Source: Achatina immaculata (Eukaryota > Mollusca > Gastropoda > Stylommatophora > Achatinidae). From it: a stretch of 64,000 nt of DNA. The stretch covers positions 4,327,895-4,391,894 of the forward strand of contig CM019714.1 of NCBI GenBank assembly GCA_009760885.1, in the 5' to 3' direction. Numbering within the stretch: position 1 is the stretch's first letter; the number at the start of each line of letters is the position of its first letter. The notes under the pieces are model-generated. The model had not been told where the DNA came from. It did no database searches and worked only from the letters and a program-made list of their open reading frames with translations. Position numbers and translations under genes: made by a program. This document shows positions 51,011 through 61,624 of the stretch, piece by piece.

Positions 51011-51845
51011 TTTTGCCTGTCATTAAAAGAGTGTTTGAATGATTGAAGAGTACTTGGTTTTGTCATAAAGGAATGTTAGACTTGATCACGAAAGGTGAGA
51101 GAAGTGTAGTTGTTGCCTCTTGTGTGGATGTTAGACTTGATCATGAAAGGTGAGAGAAGTGTAGTTGTTGCCTCTTGTGTGGAAGATAAGATTAGACCCT
51201 CCTTATCATCAAGGAAAGTTGAACTAGTTGTAGTGAAAGTTTCTCATGTACAGATTGTCTATATCTCATGTACAAATGTGTATATCTCATTTACTGATGT
51301 GTATATCTCATGTACACGTGTGTACACATGCCATGCTGTTGAAGAAGGTGTGCGGTTTATGTGCCATGAATGTTCTTGAAAAGATCCCACCATCTGGATT
51401 TGAATGTATCCATTGAGTGGATAAGTGATAGCCTAGACTTTTGTGCTGTAGCATGCTGTGAGAGAAGGATGTGTGGTGCTGGCAGCTTTGTTGTTGCTAT
51501 AACATGTCATATAGCACATCCTAGCAGTGCTTTAGCTACAGTGTATTCATCATAAATGGCATTTTCCCTATGTAAGGTTGTCATGTACAGGCAGATGTCA
51601 TACGACAACATGAGCTGACATTCATCACTAACAGTTGCTACAGGCTAGATTGCAGTTTGGACAAAGAAAAATGTAGAGAACACCTGGCTATTTTTTGTCA
51701 TTTTCACGATAAACTCTTGAAATATATGAACCAATAAAAGTGTCTTTTGTTTGTGATAGAAAATTTTAGAGCATGTTCAGATGTTATCATTTGTCACTGC
51801 TTTGTGTGTTTGTGGGGCACAAAGAAGGTGATCCAGTGATTGTCA
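51011..51845. other. Intergenic, one direct repeat, otherwise nothing recognised
   Basis: A 54-base segment with gaaaggtgagagaagtgtag occurs twice at 51072-51180. Short ctcatgtacaaatgtgtat repeats lie at about 51240-51330. No gene was recognised. Confidence 0.6.
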
Positions 51846-52018
51846 CAGACTTTCAACAAATGATACAGACATTACAGTGTGATAGATGTCACAGACTTTC
51901 AACAAATGATACACACATTACAGTGTGATAGATGTCACAGACTTTCAACAAATGATACAGACATTACAGTGTGATAGATGTCACAGACTTTCAGCAAATG
52001 ATACACACATTACAGTGT
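51845..52018. repeat. Minisatellite, unit about 46 bp, 4 copies
   Basis: The unit contains cagactttcaacaaatgata and cattacagtgtgatagatg. Confidence 0.92.
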
Positions 52019-52224
52019 GGGTGTGTCCAGCTTGTTTTGTGCCAGGACTTTTATGGCTGTGTGAAGTGTTTTATGAAAATGTTTATTTGACTAAATCAAC
52101 ATAAAACATGTCAGAATGACTTGTCAAAAAAACAAACTAGAAACGGTGAAGTCACCTTTACCTCATAACTGCCACTTTTTCTCATTTTTATGTAAGTTGT
52201 CAACAACTGCGCCCGCCACTTGGT

Positions 52225-52736
52225 TTCTGTATACAGTCTCTTGGCCATGAGGCTACTGATGTTTGTTGGGGAAGGGTGGGGCTCTGTATACAGTCTCTTG
52301 GCCATGAGGCTACTGATGTTTGTTGGGGAAGGGTGGGGCTCTGTATACAGTCTCTTGGCCATGAGGCTACGGATGTTTGTTGGGGAAGGGTGGGGCTCTG
52401 TATACAGTCTCTTGGCCAAAGCTACTGATGTTTGTTGGGAGAGGGTGGGGCTCTGTATACAGTCTCTTGGCCATGAGGCTACTGATGTTTGTTGGGAGAG
52501 GGTGGGGCTCTGTATACAGTCTCTTGGCCATGAGGCTACTGATGTTTGTTGGGGAAGGGTGGGGCTCTGTATACAGTCTCATGGCCATGAGGCTACTGAT
52601 GTTTGTTGGGAGAGGGTGGGGCTCCGTATACAGTCTCATGGCCATGAGGCTACTGATGTTTGTTGGGAGAGGGTGGGGCTCTGTATACAGTCTCTTGGCC
52701 ATGAGGCTACTGATGTTTGTTGGAGAAGGGTGGGGC
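52225..52736. repeat. Minisatellite, unit 57 bp, 9 copies
   Basis: The unit contains ctgtatacagtctcttggcc and gatgtttgttggggaaggg. As 57 is a multiple of three, 19-residue periodic frames stay open on both strands. No start context or splice sites suggest a gene. Confidence 0.94.
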
Positions 52737-53067
52737 TACTGAGTTTTTATCATTTTAGTGCATGGGAGTTTTACAGAAACTGGTTCAGTGTAGTCTTCTC
52801 ACTGTAGTATGTTATTTCATTTTCTGGTGTAAATATGTAACATGGCCTGATCTTATATGTTGATGCTCATAACATATTTAATTGTGGCTAGTAAAACTGT
52901 CACAGATGTGAAGGACAGTGTGGTTACTATGCTTTTGCTGATCTGGTTTATACTTCATCTGCAGAAAAATGAAATGTATAAAATGTTCAGATCTTATTTA
53001 GTGCTTGAAGTAATCCTTTATGTTGTTGTTGTTGTTGTTGTGTGGTGGGTGTTCTGTTGCTGTCATA
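52737..53067. other. Intergenic, short (GTT)n tract
   Basis: A gttgttgttgttgttg run lies at about 53021-53040. No gene was recognised. Confidence 0.55.
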
Positions 53068-54465
53068 TTGCTCCTTTGTTGAGGTGTTAGTTTGGTTCCT
53101 TAGCCGTATGAATTTCGCTGTTTTGTTTGTTTGTTTGTAAGTTTCCAACATTATGTCCCGTTTTATATGTAATGTGTGTTAGTGTGATGTCAGTTGTATA
53201 TTATGTGTGTTAGTATAAGTTGTATATTACATGTTAGTGTGATGAAAGTTCTATATTATTTGTGTTAATGTGATGTAAGTTGTACATTATGTGTGTTAGT
53301 GTGATGTAAGTTCTACAGTTTTGATCATCAAGCTTACATGTTTTTAATATACTTTTTTTTATTTTGGAACTTGCCACCATTTTGTCTTTTATCTGGGTGT
53401 AAGTTCCTTTCATTATGTTCCCATATTATGATGTAAGTTCCCGTATTCCCAATGTTTTTCCCTCATATAATGATATAGAATTTTGTTGCGTTCCTTGTTC
53501 TGGTGTAAGTTCCCATTTACCCTGTCAGAATGTAAGTTCCTGATATGTTTCTTATTCTCCCCAGAACCTCTTGCCTGTTTTGTTTCAGTGTAGGCCAGAG
53601 ATTATTCCCAGACAGACAGGCAGTGTTCCTGATGTTTGTGTGTGAGCAGTGTGATGTGATTGTGTGGGTGATGTTTGTGTGTGAGCAGTGTGATGTGATT
53701 GTGTGGGTGATGCTTGTGTGTGAGCAGTGTGTGTGTGATGTGATTATGTGCATAGTGAATTTTGTTGGCTGTGTGATGATTGGACAAAGTTCATGACTTG
53801 TTGCTTTGGTTATATATATGCTGTGTCTGACCTTGACCTTCTGTCTCTTGTATGGTTGATTTTATAGAGCTTGGTTTTCTGTTGGCGGTCAGTCTAAGAA
53901 CTTAGTGCACTGAAGTGATGTCAGAGCTTGGTTTTCTGTTGGTGGTCAGTCTAAGAACTTAGTGCACTGAAGTGATGTCAGAGCTTGGTTTTCTGTTGGC
54001 GGTCAGTCTAAGAACTTAGTGCACTGAAGTGATGTCAGAGCTTGGTTTTCTGTTGGTGGTCAGTCTAAGAACTTAGTGCACTGAAGTGATGTCCGAGCTT
54101 GGTTTTCTGTTGGCGGTCAGTCTAAGAACTTAGCGCACTGAAGTGATGTCAGAGCTTGGTTTTCTGTTGGCGGTCAGTCTAAGAACTTAGTGCACTGAAG
54201 TGATGTCAGAGCTTGGTTTTCTGTTGGCGGTCAGTCTAAGAACTTAGTGCACTGAAGTGATGTCAGAGCTTGGTTTTCTGTTGGCGGTCAGTCTAAGAAC
54301 TTAGTGCACTGAAGTGATATCAGAGCTTGGTTTTCTGTTGGTGGTCAGTCCATAAACAAGACAAAAACTGATACATTGTTGTGCAGTAGTTTTCTTCATC
54401 TTTTCTTATATCACTACATGAGTTTTGATGATTATAATGATGATCATGTTGTTGTCATGTGATGT
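53068..54465. repeat. 1398-bp tandem duplication, copy 1
   Basis: From ttgctcctttgttgaggtgt to the next occurrence of the same sequence at 54466. It contains imperfect gtgatgtaagttgtatatta repeats, a gtgtgagcagtgtgatgtg array and a 57-bp minisatellite. No gene is visible. Confidence 0.93.
53875..54350. repeat. Minisatellite, unit 57 bp, about 8.5 copies (inside duplication copy 1)
   Basis: The unit contains agagcttggttttctgttgg and cggtcagtctaagaactta. The pattern of ggcgg/ggtgg and tgtcc variants is identical in copy 2 at 55263-55740. Confidence 0.94.
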
Positions 54466-55863
54466 TGCTCCTTTGTTGAGGTGTTAGTTTGGTTCCTTAG
54501 CCGTATGAATTTCGCTGTTTTGTTTGTTTGTTTGTAAGTTTCCAACATTATGTCCCGTTTTATATGTAATGTGTGTTAGTGTGATGTCAGTTGTATATTA
54601 TGTGTGTTAGTATAAGTTGTATATTACATGTTAGTGTGATGAAAGTTCTATATTATTTGTGTTAATGTGATGTAAGTTGTACATTATGTGTGTTAGTGTG
54701 ATGTAAGTTCTACAGTTTTGATCATCAAGCTTACATGTTTTTAATATACTTTTTTTTTATTTTGGAACTTGCCACCATTTTGTCTTTTATCTGGGTGTAA
54801 GTTCCTTTCATTATGTTCCCATATTATGATGTAAGTTCCCGTATTCCCAATGTTTTTCCCTCATATAATGATATAGAATTTTGTTGCGTTCCTTGTTCTG
54901 GTGTAAGTTCCCATTTACCCTGTCAGAATGTAAGTTCCTGATATGTTTCTTATTCTCCCCAGAACCTCTTGCCTGTTTTGTTTCAGTGTAGGCCAGAGAT
55001 TATTCCCAGACAGACAGGCAGTGTTCCTGATGTTTGTGTGTGAGCAGTGTGATGTGATTGTATGGGTGATGTTTGTGTGTGAGCAGTGTGATGTGATTGT
55101 GTGGGTGATGTTTGTGTGTGAGCAGTGTGTGTGTGATGTGATTATGTGCATAGTGAATTTTGTTGGCTGTGTGATGATTGGACAAAGTTCATGACTTGTT
55201 GCTTTGGTTATATATGCCGTGTCTGACCTTGACCTTCTGTCTCTTGTATGGTTGGTTTTATAGAGCTTGGTTTTCTGTTGGCGGTCAGTCTAAGAACTTA
55301 GTGCACTGAAGTGATGTCAGAGCTTGGTTTTCTGTTGGTGGTCAGTCTAAGAACTTAGTGCACTGAAGTGATGTCAGAGCTTGGTTTTCTGTTGGCGGTC
55401 AGTCTAAGAACTTAGTGCACTGAAGTGATGTCAGAGCTTGGTTTTCTGTTGGTGGTCAGTCTAAGAACTTAGTGCACTGAAGTGATGTCCGAGCTTGGTT
55501 TTCTGTTGGCGGTCAGTCTAAGAACTTAGCGCACTGAAGTGATGTCAGAGCTTGGTTTTCTGTTGGCGGTCAGTCTAAGAACTTAGTGCACTGAAGTGAT
55601 GTCAGAGCTTGGTTTTCTGTTGGCGGTCAGTCTAAGAACTTAGTGCACTGAAGTGATGTCAGAGCTTGGTTTTCTGTTGGCGGTCAGTCTAAGAACTTAG
55701 TGCACTGAAGTGATGTCAGAGCTTGGTTTTCTGTTGGTGGTCAGTCCATAAACAAGACAAAAACTGATACATTGTTGTGCAGTAGTTTTCTTCATCTTTT
55801 CTTATATCACTACATGAGTTTTGATGATTATAATGATGATCATGTTGTTGTCATGTGATGTTG
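54466..55863. repeat. 1398-bp tandem duplication, copy 2
   Basis: Nearly identical to copy 1. The few differences noted are one base in the gtgtgggtgatg array, tatatatgccg against tatatatatgctg, and one base in a T tract. It ends where the sequence diverges at gatgttgctgatgagg. Confidence 0.93.
55263..55740. repeat. Minisatellite, unit 57 bp (inside duplication copy 2)
   Basis: The same array and variant order as 53875-54350, so it was copied as a block. Confidence 0.93.
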
Positions 55864-55959
55864 CTGATGAGGATATCTAGTTTCTACCAGCTTTTGTTGT
55901 GTTTTGTAAATATGAGTCTGAATAAAATAATAACTGTCCCAAGTGTTTTGTTACTTCCT

Positions 55960-56335
55960 GTTTTGTGCTGTATCATGTATTGTTTTCTGTTGTTCTTTGT
56001 GTTGTTTTGTGTATTCTGTTGCTCTTGATCTGTCTTGTGTATTCTGATGTCCTTGTTCTTTGTGCTGTTTTGTGTATTCTGCTGTTCTTGTTCTTTGTGC
56101 CGTTTTGTGTATTCTGCTGTTCTTGTTCTTTGTGCTGTTTTGTGTATTCTGCTGTTCTTGTTCTTTGTGCTGTTTTGTGTATTCTGATGTCCTTGTTCTT
56201 TGTGCTGTTTTGTGTATTCTGCTGTTCTTGTTCTTTGTGCTGTTTTGTGTATTCTGCTGTTCTTGTTCTTTGTGCTGTTTTGTGTATTCTGCTGTTCAGT
56301 CTTGTGTATTCTGTTGTTTTTATTCTTTGTGCTAT
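55960..56335. repeat. Minisatellite, unit about 36 bp, 8-9 copies
   Basis: The unit contains tgttcttgttctttgtgctg and ttttgtgtattctgc. The Cys/Leu/Phe-rich frames are artefacts. Confidence 0.93.
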
Positions 56336-56544
56336 CCCATATGTTCCATAAGTCAGATTGTTAATATGGGCTCCATTAAGAGGTCTTGACCAGCTGTGGT
56401 CTGCCCTGTTCAGATAACCAAGTCACACATCACACAACCCAGGCAAAAAAACCACACAACCAAGGCGGATGTAAAACAATTATTTTATTGTTGAGTTTAT
56501 TTGAGAATGAAAGCTGATGATTTGTACAGAAATATTTTGTTCAT

Positions 56545-57432
56545 GTTTACAGTAGACAGGGAGGTCTAGACATTCTGACAGCTGTACTTTGTTACAGCAG
56601 ATGTGGAGGTCTAGACATTATGGCAGACGTGGAGGTTTAGACATTCTGACAGCTGTACTTGTTATGGAAGGCGTGGAGGTCTAGACATTCTGACAGCTGT
56701 ACTTTGTTATGGCAGACGTGGAGGTCTAGACATTCTGACAGCTGTACTTTGTTATGGCAGGTGTGGAGGTCTAGACATTCTGACAGCTGTATTTTGTTAC
56801 AGTAGATGTGGAGGTCTAGACATTCTGACAGCTGTACTTTGTTACAGCAGACATAGAGATCTAGACATTCTGACAGCTGTACTTATTATGGCAGGCATGG
56901 AGGTCTAGACATTCTGACAGCTGTACTTGTTATGGCAGTCGTGGAGGTCTAGACATTCTGACAGCTGTACTTTGTTATGGCAGGCGTGGATGTCTAGATA
57001 TTCTGACAGCTGTACTTTGTTACAGCAGATGTGGATGTCTAGACGTTCTGACAGCTGTACTTTGTTATGGCAGGCGTGGATGTCTAGACATTCTGACAGC
57101 TGTACTTTGTTACAGCAGATGTGGAGGTCTAGACATTCTGACAGCTGTACTTTGTTATGGCAAACATAGAGGTCTAGACATTCTGACAGCTGTACTTTGT
57201 TATGGCAGGCGTGGATGTCTAGATATTCTGACAGCTGTACTTTGTTACAGCAGATGTGGAGGTCTAGACGTTCTGACAGCTGTACTTTGTTATGGCAGGC
57301 GTGGATGTCTAGACATTCTGACAGCTGTACTTTGTTACAGCAGACGTGGAGGTCTAGACATTCTGACAGCTGTACTTTGTTACAGCAGACGTGGAGGTCT
57401 AGACATTCTGACAGCTGTACTTGTTACATGAT
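56545..57432. repeat. Minisatellite, unit about 45 bp, about 19 copies
   Basis: The unit contains ggaggtctagacattctgac and agctgtactttgttatggc. Variants acagcag and atggcag alternate in the right half, suggesting 90-bp dimers. Confidence 0.94.
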
Positions 57433-57481
57433 GTGACGTGACATGGATGTGCTATAAGCCAATATGTGGCTACATTAAGTT

Positions 57482-57785
57482 AGCAAGGGATCAAGATGCT
57501 GTCTGGTATAACCCATAGTGGACGTGCAAACAATAACTGAGCAAGACCCTGTCCCACCTCTCTGTTGGTACCCCCAGTAACAGGCCTAGCCTAGGATTTG
57601 GCTGTAATCCTCACAGTGGTGGAGTCTGCTAAAGAAGTACTACATGTCCCCTGCTTCATAGCTCCATTCAGAATGTGAAAGAATAGCTTGTATAACCCAG
57701 GACAAATCTGACACGAATGCTGGGACCAAAGCACCTTCACTACATCGACCAGCATCGTGCTGGAGTTTCTGGAAGTTGTGTTCAA
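57482..57785 (+). repeat. Dispersed repeat family D, copy 7
   Basis: Contains gagcaagaccctgtcccacc, ccccagtaacaggcctagcc and ggtggagtctgctaaagaag, then the aatctgacacgaatgctgg block. It is unexpanded, about 300 bases, and gives the best idea of the basic length. Confidence 0.75.
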
Positions 57786-58075
57786 AGTTGGTGAATGTAG
57801 GGCATATTACATGAGCTAATAGCTACATATGTTGATTACATGGGCTAGCTTACATGACAGCTACATATGTTGATTACATGGCACCAAAGTCACATACATC
57901 AAATGAAGCCTACACTTTGTCTATAAATCAAGTAAATGACAGATGACATGAACATGGTGAAATGACAAGATTAGCTGAATAAAATGTGGTCCATACAAAG
58001 AGCTACAGACACATCCATTGATTTGAGACTTCCAGCGTTCCCAGCCTTTTGTGGGTGTGACACTAAAACCATGAC
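57786..58075. other. Intergenic, nothing recognised
   Basis: A short direct repeat of acatatgttgattacatgg occurs twice at 57820-57880. No gene was seen. Confidence 0.5.
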
Positions 58076-58250
58076 CTTAGATCAGTAACAGTAGGTGACC
58101 CATGACCCTAAACCAACAATGTTAGGTGACCCGTGACCTTAAACCAACACTGTTAGGTGACCCATGACCCTAAACCAACAATGTTAGGTGACCCATGACC
58201 TTAAAGTAACACTGTTAGGTGACCAACAACCCTTAAACAACAATGTTGGC
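58076..58250. repeat. Minisatellite, unit about 31-32 bp, 5 copies
   Basis: The unit contains gttaggtgacccatgaccct and aaaccaacaat. Confidence 0.9.
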
Positions 58251-58509
58251 TGACATGAAAAATATGCTTAAAACTACTGAAAGACAACAAATATTTACTG
58301 AAAAGCAACAAAAATTAACTATGACTTTTTCAGTATCTTTAACATGGCGTAGATTTGCAACTGTTGACTAAAAAAATGATGTACAAGTGTCACTTTATAA
58401 TAATCCAACATTTGTTATAGCATCTTCTTTCAACCAAACCTCAGAACCTCATGAACCTAACTTGGGTCACAAGTAGAAGGTGTTTTCAGATTAATAAAGA
58501 CAGAAAACA

Positions 58510-59190
58510 GTCAGGTCTAGTGTTTGTAGCAGTCAAGCCAAGTGTTTATACAGTCAGGTCTAGTGTTTGTAGCAGTCAAGCCAAGTGTTTGTACAGTTAG
58601 GTCTAGTGTTTGTAGCAGTCAGGCCAAGTGTTTGTAGCAGTCAAGCTAAGTGTTTGTATTGTAGCAGTCAAGCTAAGTTTGTAGCATTCAAGCTAAGTGT
58701 TTGTATTGTAGCAGTCAGGTTTAGTGTTTGTAGTAGTCAAGCTAAGTTTGTAGCAGTCAAGATAAGTGTTTGTATTGTAGCAGTCAAGCTAAGTGTATTG
58801 TAGCAATCAGGCCAAGTGGTTGTAGTGTTTGCAGCAGCAGATCAGGTGTTTGTATTGTAGCAGTCGGGTCAAGTGTTTGTATTATAGCAGTCGGGTCAGT
58901 TGATTGTAACAGTCAAAATAAGTGTTTGTAGCAGTCAGGCTAAGGGTTTTTAGCAGTCAGACTAAGTGTTTATAGCAGTCAAGCTAAGTGTTTATATCAG
59001 TCAGGTCAGTGTTTGTAGCAGTCAAGCTAAGTGTTTGTAGCAGTCAGGTCAGTTGGTTGTAGCAGTCAAGCTAAGTGTTTGTAGCAGTCAGGCTAAATGT
59101 TTATATCAGTCAGGTCAGTTTTTGTAGCAGTCAAGCTAAGTGTTTGTAGCAGTCAGGCTAAGTGTTTGCAGCAGCCAAGCTATGTGTTTG
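58510..59190. repeat. Minisatellite, unit about 22 bp, about 28 irregular copies
   Basis: The unit is gtgtttgtagcagtcaagc followed by taa. Copies vary in length through insertion of tattgtag and through loss of segments. Confidence 0.93.
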
Positions 59191-59464
59191 AGTCAGCATG
59201 GTCCTTATCTTGTAACTTTCACCTGGTGTGTTAAGATAGTCTTCCAATATGTGGCCCCTAAACATTGACAGAAAACTGACCAGCAAATATTCTAGTGTCA
59301 CCAAACAAGGAGTAGAAACTTTAAATTCATCAAGGGAAGCAGACCTGATGTGATCACATCCAGAATATCTGAAAGGTCATGACAGAACTCTTCTATATAT
59401 TTCAGTATTGAGCTGCAAATGTGCATCAAAACAAGCCGGTTTTGTCTTTGAAATGTCAGAAACT

Positions 59465-59600
59465 AAGATGTAATGTCAGACACTAAGATGTGATATCAGA
59501 CACTAGAATGTGATATCAGACACTAAGATGTGATGTAAGACACTGGGATGTGATGTCAGAAACTAAGATGTAATGTCAGAAACTAAGATGTGATATCGAA
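59465..59600. repeat. Minisatellite, unit about 19-20 bp, 7 copies
   Basis: The unit is agatgtgatgtcagacacta. Confidence 0.9.
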
Positions 59601-60087
59601 ATGTATAAACTAGTTTATACATTTTTATATTGTTTTCTGTCTCCAGACAAAACCAAACAGTTCTAGACTACTTTATACTGTGTTCTGATAATTTATTGGT
59701 GTAAGTTGTCTTGCTCTAGCTGTATTAGATAAACGGAGAGAGAGAGAGGGGGGGGGGGGAATTAGAGAGTGGGAGAGAAAGAGAGAGAGAGAGAACTAAA
59801 TCAGAAAGGCGACGTTTGTTTACAGATAGTTCAGTGACCTTTGAACTGGATCACAAAATATGAGCGAAACTACTCATTCTCTCATTTTAAATAAAGATTT
59901 TCAACTGTCAGATTCGCATAAACATAGATATGAGACATGATAATTTCTATCTCCGACATTTTTGCTTTACATCATCAAACTTTATCGGAGGAAGTTTCTC
60001 ACAGGAGATTTTAAGAAAGTTCACGAACGACGCCAACACAATAGACAGTTGACCACGTGGTACAGGCTAAACTAACACCCAGTTTAT
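59601..60087 (-). other. 3' flank or 3'UTR of the EF-hand gene, with (GA)n/(G)n tract
   Basis: A purine simple repeat lies at 59735-59795, including a run of nine or more G. On the minus strand a poly(A) signal candidate (tttatt on the plus strand) is at 59692-59697. No coding sequence was recognised. Confidence 0.55.
59692..59697 (-). terminator. Candidate distal poly(A) signal of the EF-hand gene
   Basis: AATAAA on the minus strand (plus strand tttatt), about 390 bases after the stop codon. An alternative AATAAA overlaps the stop itself at 60083-60088. Confidence 0.4.
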
Positions 60088-60088
60088 T
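60083..60088 (-). terminator. Candidate proximal poly(A) signal overlapping the stop codon
   Basis: On the minus strand the coding end reads aag-cca-aaa-taa-ataaac, so aataaa spans the stop. A 3'UTR of only about 20 bases would follow if it is used. Confidence 0.3.
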
Positions 60089-60357
60089 TATTTTGGCTTC
60101 TTGGCCTTCTCCTGAAGCCAAACCTGGACAAACTCCTCGTAGCTGATCTTCTTGTCCAGGTCCTTGACCCAGTGGATGAGAAGGTCGGAGATTTTCTCGG
60201 CTTTTAGTTTCAGCTCATTGTCGGCCTTGACCGCGTCTAGGATCTCTTCCTTGCTGAGGAAGCCGCTCTTGTCTGTGTCCAGCTTGGAGAAGATCTGCCT
60301 CAAGACAGTTGCTGCTTCTTCCACGCCAAACACGTGCAGGAATTCCTCGTAGCTCAC
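60088..60357 (-). CDS. EF-hand calcium-binding protein, last exon
   Basis: A minus-strand terminal exon, phase 0 after the acceptor ttacctgttacag, encoding 89 residues and TAA. It begins VSYEEFLHVFGVEEAATVLR, the exit helix of the preceding EF-hand. A canonical calcium loop DTDKSGFLSKEE follows, flanked by helices (RQIFSKL, ILDAVKADN). A degenerate second loop, around KDLDKKISYEEF, lacks the central Gly. The tail is basic, WLQEKAKKPK. With exon 62972-63140 the protein has four EF-hands in two pairs. It is short and soluble with no signal peptide seen, so it resembles calmodulin-like or 16-kDa calcium-binding proteins of lophotrochozoans. The exact family is uncertain. Confidence 0.85.
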   Translation of the reverse strand: MSYEEFLHVFGVEEAATVLRQIFSKLDTDKSGFLSKEEILDAVKADNELKLKAEKISDLLIHWVKDLDKKISYEEFVQVWLQEKAKKPK

Positions 60358-60499
60358 CTGTAACAGGTAAGAGTTTGTGTCCTGGTTACAGGTAACTGTG
60401 CTTGTAAGGATATATGGAGGAGAGATGTGAAGGTTAGGTCGAAAAAAGGGTTGTATGTGTGTAACAGATGATCATATGGGCAGAGGGGAAGGGAAGGCA

Positions 60500-61145
60500 G
60501 GAAGTATAAGATGATGTAGGCAAATGTATGATTGTGTCACAAGTGTAAAACTGTGTAGGCAAATGTATGATTGTGTCACAAAGTGTAAAACGATGTAGGC
60601 AAATGTATGATTGTGTCACAGTGTAAGACGATGTAGGCAAATGTATGATTGTGCCACAAAGTGTAAAACGATGTAGGCAAATGTATGATTGTGTCACAAA
60701 GTGTAAAACGATGTAGGCAAATGTATGACTGTGTCACAAAGTGTAAGACGGTGTAAGCAAGTGTATGATTGTGTCACAAAGTGTAAGACGGTGTAGGCAA
60801 GAGTATGATTGTGCCACAAAGTGTAAGACGATGTAGGCAAGTGTATGATTGTGTCACAAAGTGTAAGACAATGTAGGCAAGAGTATGATTGTATCACAAA
60901 GTGTAAGACGGTGTAGGTAGAATGTGTGAGGTTGCGTCACAAGGTATGTGACAGTGTAAGTAAGTGTGTGGTTGTGTCACAAAGTGTATGACCTTGTAGG
61001 CAAGTTTGTTGTTCTGTCGCAAAGTGTAAGACAGTGTAGATAAGTGTATCATTGTGTCACAGTGTAAGACAGTGTAGCAGGTCTAATTATATCAGAAAAT
61101 GTAAGATGGTGTAAGCAAGTGTGTGATTATGTCACAAATATATGA
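60500..61145. repeat. Minisatellite in the EF-hand gene intron, unit about 40 bp, about 15 copies
   Basis: The unit contains tgattgtgtcacaaagtgta and aaacgatgtaggcaaatgta. It becomes more diverged to the right. Confidence 0.93.
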
Positions 61146-61204
61146 AACGGTGTAGGTAAGCGTGTAGTAGTGCCATAAAATGTAAGATAGTGTGGCAAAT
61201 GTGT

Positions 61205-61400
61205 GTGCATGTGATGTAATCTGAGTATATATGATGTAATCGGAGTATATGTGATGTATGAGTATATGTGATGTAATCTGAGTATATATAATGTAATCGG
61301 AGTGTATGTGATGTAGGAGTATATGTGATGTAATCTGAGTATATATGATATAATTGGAGTGTATGTGATGTAGGAGTATATGTGATGTAATCTGAGTATA
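61205..61400. repeat. Short-unit repeat (gtgatgtaatctgagtatat)
   Basis: About ten irregular copies of an 18-21 bp unit. Confidence 0.88.
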
Positions 61401-61624
61401 TGTGAGGTAGCTTGGTGTATATTAAATCATGTGAGTAGATGTAAAGTAGTAACAATATTTGTGAGGTAGTATAGAGTAGTATGTGAGAATAGTAATGTGT
61501 AATGTGCTGTGCACGTGTGTGAGTAAAGGGAGAAAATGTAAGATGTGCGAGATCATGGCAACTATCACCAGAAAGTGAATGCTGTGCAGAAGTCATGTAC
61601 CACAAAATGTGAAATGTTTGTAAA

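Noticed and set aside
52111..52807. 19-residue periodic proteins on both strands
   Set aside because: A product of the 57-bp minisatellite. No flanking exon signals.
60152..60352. Plus-strand frame over the EF-hand exon
   Set aside because: Antisense shadow of the EF-hand coding exon.
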